64,000 bases of DNA, from assembly GCF_013344685.1 (NCBI RefSeq), contig NZ_CP050137.1, forward strand, positions 4,085,001 through 4,149,000, given 5' to 3'. Below the pieces are notes generated by a model, which saw only the letters and a list, made by a program, of their open reading frames with translations, ran no database searches and was not told the origin of the DNA. This document shows positions 1 through 7,411 of the stretch, in pieces (positions within the stretch are counted from its first letter, which is position 1; each line of letters starts with the position of its first letter). Both the position numbers and the translations under genes were made by a program. The DNA is from Sphingomonas sp. CL5.1. Lineage in GTDB: Bacteria > Pseudomonadota > Alphaproteobacteria > Sphingomonadales > Sphingomonadaceae.

Positions 1-422
1 TGCGCCGCGACATGTGGAAACTGGTCCACCGCCTGCGCGAAAACGGCGCGACGATCATCCTCACCACCCATTATATCGAGGAGGCGGAGGAGATGGCCGA
101 TCGGGTGGGCGTGATAAATCGCGGCCGGCTGCTGCTGGTCGAGGAGAAGGACGCGTTGATGAAGAAGCTCGGCCGCCGCGAGCTGGCGCTGGCGCTGGCC
201 GAGCCGCTCGGCGCGCTGCCCGCCGGGCTGGAGCAATGGCATCTCGCGCTGGAGGACGAGGGGCGTACGCTGCGCTACGTGTTCGACGCGCAGGCCGAGC
301 ATACCGGCATCCCCTCGCTGCTGCGCGCGCTGTCGGACCGGGGGATCGCCTTCACCGATCTGGAGACGTCGCGATCGAGCCTGGAGGATATCTTCGTCGA
401 TCTGGTGGGGGAGAAGGCGTGA
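1..422 (+). CDS. ABC-2 exporter ATP-binding subunit (3' part)
   Basis: C-terminal part of an ABC transporter ATPase whose start lies upstream of the window; the reading frame enters at base 3. Visible are the H-loop region ([16 protein letters not shown]) and the extended C-terminal tail with [15 protein letters not shown], which is typical of drug- and lipid-type ABC-2 exporters (DrrA/CcmA/NodI-like). Walker A, Q-loop and signature are outside the window. Its stop codon overlaps the GTG start of the next gene in a GTGA junction, so the two are translationally coupled and form one transporter. The substrate cannot be told from sequence. Confidence 0.9.
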   Translation, partial: RRDMWKLVHRLRENGATIILTTHYIEEAEEMADRVGVINRGRLLLVEEKDALMKKLGRRELALALAEPLGALPAGLEQWHLALEDEGRTLRYVFDAQAEHTGIPSLLRALSDRGIAFTDLETSRSSLEDIFVDLVGEKA

Positions 423-1180
423 ACCTCAACAGCGTCTGGGCGATCTACCGCTTCGAGATGGCGCGGTTCGGGCGGACCGTGTGGACCAGCCTGCTGGTGC
501 CGGTCATCACCACCTCGCTCTATTTCATCGTGTTCGGCTCGGCGATCGGGTCGCAGATGCGCGAAGTATCGGGCGTGCCCTATGGCGCGTTCATCGTGCC
601 GGGGCTGATGCTGCTGGCGATCTTCTCCGAAAGCATCATGAACGGCAGCTTCGGCATCTACATGCCGCGCTTCACCGGCACGATCTACGAGTTGCTGTCA
701 GCGCCGGTGTCACCGCTGGAGATCGTGCTGGGCTATGTCGGCGCGGCGGCGAGCAAATCGATGCTGATCGCGCTCATCATCTTCGCGACGGCGCATCTGT
801 TCGTGGACCTCCACGTGCTGCATCCACTGGCGATGATCGGCTATCTCGCGCTGATCTCGGTCACTTTCTGCATGTTCGGCTTCGTCATCGGCATCTTCGC
901 CAAGGGGTTCGAGCAGTTGCAGGTGATTCCGCTGCTGATCGTGACGCCGCTCACCTTCCTCGGCGGGGCGTTCTATTCGGTGCTGATCCTGCCCGAGCCG
1001 TGGCGGACGGTGACCTTGTTCAACCCGGTGGTCTATCTCATCAACGGCTTCCGCTGGACCTTCTTCGGCGCTAGCGACGTGGCGGTGACGGTGAGCCTCG
1101 CGGTGACGCTGACGCTGCTGGCGGCATGCCTCGCGACGATCGGCGTGGTGTTCCGCACCGGCTGGCGCCTGAAGAACTAG
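419..1180 (+). CDS. ABC-2 type transporter permease
   Basis: Integral-membrane partner of the preceding ATPase, 253 residues from a GTG start that overlaps the ATPase stop by four bases. It shows about six hydrophobic segments and the ABC-2 family feature of a conserved region before the last helices ([20 protein letters not shown], then [12 protein letters not shown]). The open frame extends far upstream, but that part is antisense-like and duplicates the ATPase region, so the coupled GTG is preferred. The TAG stop sits exactly at the left end of an IS5-family element; the first G of the element supplies the last base of the stop codon, so the protein is unchanged by the insertion. Substrate unknown (drug, polysaccharide or lipid export are family possibilities). 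Confidence 0.9.
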   Translation: MNLNSVWAIYRFEMARFGRTVWTSLLVPVITTSLYFIVFGSAIGSQMREVSGVPYGAFIVPGLMLLAIFSESIMNGSFGIYMPRFTGTIYELLSAPVSPLEIVLGYVGAAASKSMLIALIIFATAHLFVDLHVLHPLAMIGYLALISVTFCMFGFVIGIFAKGFEQLQVIPLLIVTPLTFLGGAFYSVLILPEPWRTVTLFNPVVYLINGFRWTFFGASDVAVTVSLAVTLTLLAACLATIGVVFRTGWRLKN

Positions 1181-1196
1181 GGTCAGGACTCGTTGA

Positions 1197-1586
1197 TCAG
1201 AGCCAGAAGATGACGGTGGCTGCGAGTGCGATGGCAGAGAAGAACACCCGCGGGCACCGGTCGTAGCGTGTGGCGACGCGCCGCCAGTCCTTGAGGCGGC
1301 CGAACATGATCTCGATGCGGTTACGGCGTCTGTACCGGCGCTTGTCGTATTTGACGGGCTGCAGCCGAGATTTGCGGCCCGGAATGCAGGGCTTGATGCC
1401 CTTCGCCTGCAAAGCCTCTCTGAACCAGTCGGCGTCATAGCCGCGGTCACCCAGCAGCCATTTCGCTTTGGGCAGGTCGTCCAACAGAGCCGTAGCTCCG
1501 GTGTAGTCGCTGATCTGCCCGGCGGTCATGAAGAAGCTGAGCGGGCGGCCGTTGGCGTCGGTGACGGCGTGAAGCTTGGTGTTCAT
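1197..1586 (-). CDS. IS5-family transposase, downstream frame (OrfB)
   Basis: C-terminal half of the transposase. It carries the second aspartate (LLGDRGYDADWF) and the catalytic glutamate in the Y-(2)-R-(3)-E type motif RRRNRIEIMFGRLKDWR, completing the DDE triad. After a -1 shift at the AAAAAGGGG run the joined sequence reads KKGDLGRLIGRTKGGMNTKL, matching the continuous transposases of this group. The entry begins at the first Met of this frame; the shifted product would start reading at about 1622. OrfB is probably not made on its own. Confidence 0.88.
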   Translation of the reverse strand: MNTKLHAVTDANGRPLSFFMTAGQISDYTGATALLDDLPKAKWLLGDRGYDADWFREALQAKGIKPCIPGRKSRLQPVKYDKRRYRRRNRIEIMFGRLKDWRRVATRYDRCPRVFFSAIALAATVIFWL

Positions 1587-1606
1587 GCCGCCCTTGGTGC
1601 GGCCGA

Positions 1607-1954
1607 TCAGGCGCCCGAGATCCCCTTTTTAACCCGCAGGCTCGAAGCTGTGCGGTGCGCCTTCAAATAGGTCGCATCAATCATGATCGTCGCTGGTTCG
1701 GCGCCTTCAGCAGCCAGCCCTTCCATCATGCGAAGGAACACGCCCATATCGCCCCATCGCTTCCACCGGTTGTACAGCGTCTTGTGGGGGCCATACTCCT
1801 TGGGCGCATCGCGCCAGCGTAGCCCGTTGCGGTTCACGAATACGATGCCGCTCAACACCCGCCGATCGTCAACACGCGGCTTGCCGTGGCTCTTGGGAAA
1901 ATAGGGGCGCAGACGATCCATCTGCTCGTCAGTCAGCCAGTACAAGTCGCTCAT
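1607..1954 (-). CDS. IS5-family transposase, upstream frame (OrfA)
   Basis: N-terminal half of the transposase, 115 residues. It contains the DUF4096-type DNA-binding region (LTDEQMDRLRPYFP, GLRWRDAPKEYGPHKTLYNR) and the first catalytic aspartate in the motif IMIDATYLKAHR. The internal ATG giving MSDLYW is preferred over one five codons upstream because GGAG lies 7-8 bases before it. The frame ends shortly after a run of five A and four G on the coding strand, where a -1 shift would continue into the downstream frame. Confidence 0.9.
   Translation of the reverse strand: MSDLYWLTDEQMDRLRPYFPKSHGKPRVDDRRVLSGIVFVNRNGLRWRDAPKEYGPHKTLYNRWKRWGDMGVFLRMMEGLAAEGAEPATIMIDATYLKAHRTASSLRVKKGISGA
1618..1632 (-). 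promoter_or_regulatory. Probable -1 ribosomal frameshift site in the IS
   Basis: The coding strand reads GTT AAA AAG GGG in the OrfA frame. Slipping back one base at AAA AAG puts the ribosome in the OrfB frame without any other change, and joins two conserved halves at the expected place. T_AAA_AAG is close to the efficient A_AAA_AAG heptamer used by many insertion sequences. Confidence 0.7.
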
Positions 1955-2092
1955 TCTCAGTCTCCTCACGGAGCCTGAATCAGATCGCGCTTCTCATATC
2001 AATGGGTCCTGACCCTAGCGTCGCAAGGGCGCGTCATGCCGGGCGAAACCGGCAGCGGCACGCGGCCCCGCTTTCCGGATAAGCCGTAAGCC

Positions 2093-3310
2093 TCAGCTAT
2101 TCGCGGCGATCCACTGCTCCACCACCGGGGCGATGCGGTTGCGCCATCTGGAGCCGTTGAAGATGCCGTAATGGCCGACGCCCTCGGCGAGCAGATAATG
2201 CTTCTTCTCCTCCGGCAGCTTCGTCGCCAGCGTCAGCGCCGCCTTGGTCTGGCCGATGCCGGAGATGTCGTCGCGCTCGCCCTCGATCGCCAGCAGGCCG
2301 ATGTCGGTGATCGCGGCCGGATCGATCGCGCGCCCGCGATGCGTCATCAGCCCGCGCGGCAGCTTGTGCTCCTGAAACACCACGTCGATCGTCTGGAGGT
2401 AGAATTCCTCGGTCATGTCGCAGACCGAGCGATATTCGTCGTAGAATTCCTTGGTCGCCTCGGCGCTCTCGCCATCTCCGCGGACGAGATGCTTGAACAT
2501 CTCCCAATGGCTCATCATGTGGTTGCCGAGGTTCATCGACATGAAGCCGGTGAGCTGGAGGAAGCCGGGATAGACCCGTCGCCCGCCGCCCGGATACATC
2601 GCCGGCACGGTGGCGATCACGTTCTGGCGGAACCAGGCGTGCGGCCGCTCGGTGGCGAGCGTGTTCACCGCCGTCGGCGCCTCGCGCGTGTCGATCGGGC
2701 CGCCCATCATCGTGAGCGTCCTGGGCCGGCACGGATTGCCGTCCGCGCTCATCAGCGCGGCGGCGGCGTAGCACGGCACGGAGGGCTGGCACACCGCCAG
2801 CATATGCGCGCCCGGCCCGATCGCCTCCATGAACTCGACCAGATAGTCGATGTAATCGTCGAGGTCGAAGCGGCCAGCGTCGGTCGGCACCAGCTTCGCG
2901 TCGCGCCAGTCGGTGATATGCACGTCGCAGGTCGGCAGCATCCGCTCGACCGTGCCGCGCAGCAGCGTCGCGAAATGGCCGGACATCGGCGCGACGATCA
3001 GCAGCTTCGGCCCGCCCTTCACGCCCTTGCGCGCGAAACGCTTCAGTTGCCCGAACGGCTTTTGCAGGACGATCTCCTCGACCACCTCCACCTCGCGGCC
3101 GGCGACGGTGGTGCGATCCAGCCCGAACGCCGGCTTGCCGCGCGGCGCCGCCGCATGGGCGAACACCTCCAGCGCGCTGCCCAGAATCGTGCCGCCGCCG
3201 AAATAGGCGAACGGGTTTGCCCGGCTCTGCAACATCCCCGCGCCGAAATTGGCCCAGGCGCTGGCGCTGGCGAGCATCGACCGCTGGAATTCATACGCGT
3301 CGTAGAGCAT
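2093..3310 (-). CDS. phaZ: Intracellular polyhydroxyalkanoate depolymerase
   Basis: 405 residues, the usual size of the intracellular PHB depolymerase family (polyhydroxybutyrate depolymerase, alpha/beta-hydrolase fold), which hydrolyses stored PHB granules. Family features are the N-terminal MLYDAYEFQR, the core PKLLIVAPMSGHFATLLRGT, and a catalytic centre using Cys rather than Ser in the nucleophile elbow (VCQPSVP). The C-terminal HYGIFNG segment supplies the histidine. The ATG giving MLYDAY is chosen because it matches family N-termini and has AGGAT upstream; a Met seven codons earlier is possible. It is divergent from the ABC exporter across 159 bp of AT-richer DNA. A much longer open frame continuing antisense to that exporter is not coding. 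Confidence 0.93.
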   Translation of the reverse strand: MLYDAYEFQRSMLASASAWANFGAGMLQSRANPFAYFGGGTILGSALEVFAHAAAPRGKPAFGLDRTTVAGREVEVVEEIVLQKPFGQLKRFARKGVKGGPKLLIVAPMSGHFATLLRGTVERMLPTCDVHITDWRDAKLVPTDAGRFDLDDYIDYLVEFMEAIGPGAHMLAVCQPSVPCYAAAALMSADGNPCRPRTLTMMGGPIDTREAPTAVNTLATERPHAWFRQNVIATVPAMYPGGGRRVYPGFLQLTGFMSMNLGNHMMSHWEMFKHLVRGDGESAEATKEFYDEYRSVCDMTEEFYLQTIDVVFQEHKLPRGLMTHRGRAIDPAAITDIGLLAIEGERDDISGIGQTKAALTLATKLPEEKKHYLLAEGVGHYGIFNGSRWRNRIAPVVEQWIAANS

Positions 3311-3469
3311 CGGGTATCCTGATCCGGCCATTCTTCGAATTCGAACTAGGTAGCGCGTTTCAGATCGATGACAAATTAAAATGCTGCAATCGCGAAACCA
3401 TATGTGACATATTGTCCACCATCGGGACGCGCCGTTGAGCCGGAGGGGCCGTCCTGCTAGGCGCGGGGC

Positions 3470-5248
3470 ATGTCGACCGAAGCGCCAACCGAAGCCCCAC
3501 GCCGTCGTCTCGGCAACCTCGCGCTGGTGTGGGATCATGCGCGGCGCTACCCCGCCCGCATCGCCGCCGCCGGCGCGGCGCTGACCGTCACCTCGCTGGC
3601 GACGATCGCGATCCCGTACAGCTTCAAGCGCGTGATCGATCGCGGCTTCGGCCCCGGCGCGCAGCAAGGCGACATGGCCAGCGCCTTCCACTATCTGCTG
3701 ATGATCGTGCTGGTGCTGGCGGTGGCGACAGCGATCCGCTTCTATTCGGTGTCGTGGCTGGGCGAGCGCGTGGTGGCGGATATCCGCGCCCGCGTGCAGC
3801 GCCACCTGCTGACGCTGACGCCGCGCTTCTTCGAGGAGAACCGCCCGTCGGAGATCGCCTCGCGCCTCACCGCCGATACCGCGCAGATCGAGAATGTCGT
3901 CGGCTCGACCATGTCGGTCGCGCTGCGCAACGTGTTCACCGGCATCGGCGGGATGATCTACCTGTTCGCGATCTCGCCCAAGCTGGCGGGGATGCTGGTG
4001 CTGGGCATCCCGGTGGTCATCCTGCCGATCGCGCTGCTCGGGCGGCGCGTGCGTGCCTATTCGCGCACCTCGCAGGACCGCATCGCCGACGTCGGCGCGA
4101 TGGCGACCGAGACATTGGGCGCGATGAAGATCGTCCAGGCATTCGGGCAGGAGGAGCGCGAGGCGCAGCGCTTCGCCGACGCGGTGGAGGCGACGATGGC
4201 CGCCGCCCGCCGCCGCATCCTGGTGCGTGCGGTGATGACCGCGATCGTCATCGGGCTGATCTTCGGCTCGATCACGATGGTCTTGTGGGAAGGCGCGATC
4301 GACGTCGCCGCCGGCCGCCTGTCCGGCGGCGCGATCGCGGCGTTCGTGCTGACCGGCGGGATCGTCGCCGGCGCGTTCGGCGCGCTGACCGAGGTCTATG
4401 GCGACCTGCTGCGCGGCGCGGGCGCGGCGGGGCGGCTGGCCGAGCTGCTCGCCGAGAAGCCGGAGATCGCCGCGCCCCCCGCCCCCCTGCTTCTCCCGCT
4501 GCCGCCGCGCGGGGCGGTGGCGTTCGAGCATGTCGAGTTTCGCTATCCGAGCCGCCCGGATGCCCCGGCGCTGCACGATTTCAGCCTGTCGGTGACGCCG
4601 GGCGAGACGGTGGCGTTGGTCGGCCCGTCCGGCGCGGGCAAGACGACGCTGTTCCAACTCCTCCAGCGTTTCTACGACCCGCAGGGCGGGCGCATCACGA
4701 TCGACGGCGTCGACCTGCGCGACGCCGATCCGGCCGCGATCCGCAGCCATATCGCGATGGTGCCGCAGGAGACGGTGATCTTCGCCGCCTCCGCCCGCGA
4801 CAACCTGCGCTACGGCCGATGGGAGGCGAACGACGACGAATTGTGGGCCGCCGCCGAGGCCGCCAATGCCGCCGATTTCCTCCGCGCGCTGCCGGAGGGG
4901 CTGGACACCTATCTCGGCGAGGGCGGCGCGCGGCTGTCGGGCGGGCAGCGCCAGCGCGTCGCGATCGCCCGCGCGCTGCTGCGCGACGCGCCGATCCTGC
5001 TGCTCGACGAGGCGACCAGCGCGCTCGACGCGGAGAGCGAACTGCTCGTCCAGCAAGCTCTAGACCGGTTGATGACCGACCGCACCACGCTGGTCATCGC
5101 GCATCGCCTCGCCACCGTCCGCGCGGCGCATCGCATCGTCGTGATGGACGACGGCCGGATCGTCGAGGAAGGCACCCACGCCACGCTCATCTCGCGCGGC
5201 GGCCTCTATGCCCGGCTCGCCAGCCTGCAATTCAGCGAAGCGGCGTAG
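3470..5248 (+). CDS. ABC exporter, fused membrane and ATPase domains
   Basis: 592-residue half-size exporter of the ABCB/MsbA type. An N-terminal six-helix membrane domain (about residues 30-320) is followed by the ATPase domain. Walker A GPSGAGKTT is near 385-393, the signature LSGGQRQRVAIARA near 489, Walker B ILLLDEATSALD near 509, and the H-loop VIAHRLATV follows. All catalytic motifs are intact. It would work as a homodimer in the inner membrane exporting a lipid or hydrophobic compound. Similar stand-alone exporters are common in sphingomonads, but the substrate is not evident. It is followed at 5303 by an unrelated reductase. Confidence 0.93.
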   Translation: MSTEAPTEAPRRRLGNLALVWDHARRYPARIAAAGAALTVTSLATIAIPYSFKRVIDRGFGPGAQQGDMASAFHYLLMIVLVLAVATAIRFYSVSWLGERVVADIRARVQRHLLTLTPRFFEENRPSEIASRLTADTAQIENVVGSTMSVALRNVFTGIGGMIYLFAISPKLAGMLVLGIPVVILPIALLGRRVRAYSRTSQDRIADVGAMATETLGAMKIVQAFGQEEREAQRFADAVEATMAAARRRILVRAVMTAIVIGLIFGSITMVLWEGAIDVAAGRLSGGAIAAFVLTGGIVAGAFGALTEVYGDLLRGAGAAGRLAELLAEKPEIAAPPAPLLLPLPPRGAVAFEHVEFRYPSRPDAPALHDFSLSVTPGETVALVGPSGAGKTTLFQLLQRFYDPQGGRITIDGVDLRDADPAAIRSHIAMVPQETVIFAASARDNLRYGRWEANDDELWAAAEAANAADFLRALPEGLDTYLGEGGARLSGGQRQRVAIARALLRDAPILLLDEATSALDAESELLVQQALDRLMTDRTTLVIAHRLATVRAAHRIVVMDDGRIVEEGTHATLISRGGLYARLASLQFSEAA

Positions 5249-5302
5249 CGCCCCCCGCGCCTTTCTGCTCTAATCGCCGGCAAGGCATTTGGGAGAGCAG
5301 TG

Positions 5303-6466
5303 ATGGCGCGCGAATTCGATGTGATCGTCTATGGCGCGACCGGTTTCACCGGGCGGCTCGTGGCGGAATATCTGCAACAGACCTATGGCTCTGGCGGCCC
5401 GAAATGGGCGATGGCCGGGCGCTCGCTCTCCAAGCTTCAGGAGGTGCGGGACGAGATGGGCGTAGCGGCCGACGTGCCGCTCATCACCGCCAATTCCGAC
5501 GATCCCGCAAGCCTGCGCGCGATGGCCGCGCGCGCGACGGTGGTGATCTCCACCGTCGGGCCGTACCAGCTCTACGGCGGCGATCTGGTGGCGGCCTGCG
5601 TCGAGACCGGCACCGCTTACGTCGACCTGTGCGGCGAGCCGGGCTGGATGCGGGCGATGATCGACGCGCATGACGCGCGGGCGAAGGAGACCGGCGCGCG
5701 CATCGTCTTTTCCTGCGGCTTCGATTCGATTCCGTTCGATCTCGGCGTGCTGACGCTGCAGGAGGCGGCGATCAAGCGCTTCGGCAAGCCCGCGCCGCGC
5801 GTCAAATGCCGCGTGCGCACGATGAAGGGCAAGTTCTCCGGCGGCACCGCCGCGAGCCTCAAGGCGACGCTGGCAGCGGCGGCGCGCGATCCGTCGCTGG
5901 TCGCGCTGCTCGCCAGCCCCTTCGCGCTGACGCCGGGGCATAGCGGGCCGCGCCAGCCGACCGGGCTGATCCCGGAATATGATTCGACCATCGCCGCCTG
6001 GGTCGCGCCGTTCATCATGGCGCCGATCAACACCAAGAACGTCCACCGCACCAACTTCCTGCTCGGCGAGAAATACGGCAAGGATTTCGTCTATGACGAG
6101 ATGATCGTCGCCGGACTGGGCGACGTCGGCAAGGCGGCGGCCGAGGCGCTGGCGAAGATCAACCCGCTCGCCGGCGACAAGGGGCCGAAGCCCGGCGAAG
6201 GCCCCTCGAAGGAGGAGCGCGACAGCGGGCATTACGACGTGCTGTTCGTCGGCCTGATGCCGGACGGCGCCCGGATCGACGCGGTGGTGACCGGCGACCG
6301 CGACCCCGGCTACGGCTCGACCAGCAAGATGCTCGCCGAAAGCGCGCTGTGCCTCGTCGAGGACGTGACCGGCAGCGGCGGCGTCTGGACGCCCGGCGCG
6401 ATCATGGGCGACGCGCTGGTGAAGCGGCTGGTCGCGAAGGCGGGGATGACCTTCACGGCGGGGTGA
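5303..6466 (+). CDS. Saccharopine dehydrogenase-like NAD(P)-binding reductase
   Basis: 387 residues. The N-terminal Rossmann domain has the nucleotide loop VYGATGFTGRLVAEYL and the segment VVISTVGPYQLYGGDLVAACVETGTAYVDLCGE, which characterises the saccharopine-dehydrogenase-like family that includes the trans-acting enoyl reductase of mycobacterial lipid synthesis and eukaryotic SCCPDH. A lipid-modifying oxidoreductase role is likely; lysine metabolism is not, because the catalytic C-terminal domain of true saccharopine dehydrogenase is not evident. ATG at 5303 follows GGGAGAG by about five bases; the in-frame GTG one codon earlier would be too close to that ribosome-binding site. Confidence 0.85.
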   Translation: MAREFDVIVYGATGFTGRLVAEYLQQTYGSGGPKWAMAGRSLSKLQEVRDEMGVAADVPLITANSDDPASLRAMAARATVVISTVGPYQLYGGDLVAACVETGTAYVDLCGEPGWMRAMIDAHDARAKETGARIVFSCGFDSIPFDLGVLTLQEAAIKRFGKPAPRVKCRVRTMKGKFSGGTAASLKATLAAAARDPSLVALLASPFALTPGHSGPRQPTGLIPEYDSTIAAWVAPFIMAPINTKNVHRTNFLLGEKYGKDFVYDEMIVAGLGDVGKAAAEALAKINPLAGDKGPKPGEGPSKEERDSGHYDVLFVGLMPDGARIDAVVTGDRDPGYGSTSKMLAESALCLVEDVTGSGGVWTPGAIMGDALVKRLVAKAGMTFTAG

Positions 6467-6504
6467 AAGGCGCGCCCGCAGCCCGCGCCGGAAAAGGGAT
6501 CGGG

Positions 6505-7116
6505 ATGAGCGAGGGAACGGCAAGGGGATGGCGGGCGCCGTGGGCGATCTACGTCGTCGCGTCGTTCCTCGCGGCGGTCGCCATCGCCAGCGCCCTGCTG
6601 CTGGGCGAAGATCCGGCCGAACGCGCGCTGCTGGCGGCGCGCTATACCGCGCGCGTTTCGTTCCTCGCCTTCACCATCGTGTTCATCGCGGGGCCTGCAA
6701 GCCGGCTGTGGCATGGTCCGGCCGTCCACTGGCTGGCGCGGTCGCGGCGCCATCTCGGCCTCGCCACCGCCTTGCTGCTGTTCATCCACCTCGCCGCGCT
6801 GCTCATCAACATCACCATCTATCACCCGCGCCCGTGGAAGGCGCAGGTCGGTGGCGCGATCATCTACCTCCTGCTGGCGGCGATGGCGCTCACCTCGTCG
6901 AACGACGCGCAGCGATGGATGGGGCGGTGGTGGCGACGCGTGCATCTGCTCGGCCTGTCGGGGCTGTGGCTCGCCTTCTTCGCCGCTTATGCCGGCCGGC
7001 TGCTCGCGCGGGAACAGTTCCTCACCGGCCTGATCTTCACGCCGGTCGTGCTGCTGATCCTCGCGGTGCGGCTCTATGCGCTGGCGCGGCGACGGGTCAC
7101 CGCCCCATCGCGATAG
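6505..7116 (+). CDS. Ferric reductase-like transmembrane protein
   Basis: 203-residue inner-membrane protein with about six hydrophobic helices. Histidines sit where the ferric-reductase/MsrQ-like domain binds haem (RRHLGLATALLLFIHLAALL and RRVHLLGLSGLW). A haem b electron-transfer role is inferred from the family; no partner MsrP-type molybdoprotein is adjacent. AAAAGGGA lies six bases before the chosen ATG. It follows the reductase gene by 38 bp in the same direction. The last 20 bp overlap the 3' end of the convergent small gene at 7097-7411. Confidence 0.82.
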   Translation: MSEGTARGWRAPWAIYVVASFLAAVAIASALLLGEDPAERALLAARYTARVSFLAFTIVFIAGPASRLWHGPAVHWLARSRRHLGLATALLLFIHLAALLINITIYHPRPWKAQVGGAIIYLLLAAMALTSSNDAQRWMGRWWRRVHLLGLSGLWLAFFAAYAGRLLAREQFLTGLIFTPVVLLILAVRLYALARRRVTAPSR

Positions 7117-7411
7117 CGCCCGCCGCTGCGAAGCCGGTGAGCGCGATCACGCCGAGCAGCCGCGCCAGTTCCTCCTTGCGGAAATTGACCAGCGCGCCTT
7201 CATCGAGGAACCAGCGCCCGCCCTCCGCCGGCCGCACCGCGCCGAAGCGCGTCATGCGGCGGAAGACGCGTTTCTGCGCGCGGCTGTCCGGCTCGAACGC
7301 GATGGCGCGCTCGGCGCTGGTCGCCTTCGCATCGGTGAAATGCCTGATGATCGCGGTCTGGGCGCGGATGACCACGCCCTCGGCGATGCGGCCGACGATA
7401 TTGAGCTTCAT
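7097..7411 (-). CDS. Small conserved protein coupled to RNase R
   Basis: 104 residues, unrecognised by name. It has a soluble basic N-terminal part (MKLNIVGRIAEGVVIRAQT, then RMTRFGAVRPAEGGRWFLDE) and one C-terminal hydrophobic segment (LARLLGVIALTGFAAAGAIAMG), suggesting a tail-anchored membrane protein. Its ATG overlaps the stop of the RNase R gene in an ATGA junction, so the two are cotranscribed and translationally coupled. Its last 20 bp overlap the convergent ferric-reductase-like gene. Similar small ORFs behind rnr are plausible in this family, but I cannot name a function. Confidence 0.7.
   Translation of the reverse strand: MKLNIVGRIAEGVVIRAQTAIIRHFTDAKATSAERAIAFEPDSRAQKRVFRRMTRFGAVRPAEGGRWFLDEGALVNFRKEELARLLGVIALTGFAAAGAIAMGR

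Larger units (their letters stand above)
1180..2015 (-). mobile_element. IS5-family (IS427-like) insertion sequence, 836 bp
   Basis: The ends are imperfect inverted repeats. The left end begins GGGTCAGGACTCGTTGAT and the right end, read on the opposite strand, begins GGGTCAGGACCCATTGAT. The element is flanked by TA on both sides (1178-1179 and 2016-2017), the short duplication expected for this group. The undisrupted target would be CTAG within the permease stop codon. Inside are two overlapping transposase frames on the minus strand joined by a probable -1 frameshift. Both frames and both ends look intact, so the copy is potentially active. Confidence 0.93.

Noticed and set aside
3311-5056. 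A long minus-strand open frame continuing upstream of the PHB depolymerase
   Set aside because: It is antisense to the complete ABC exporter gene and is highly charged low-complexity sequence (rich in Arg, His, Gln, Asp); high-GC genes routinely leave such open shadows.
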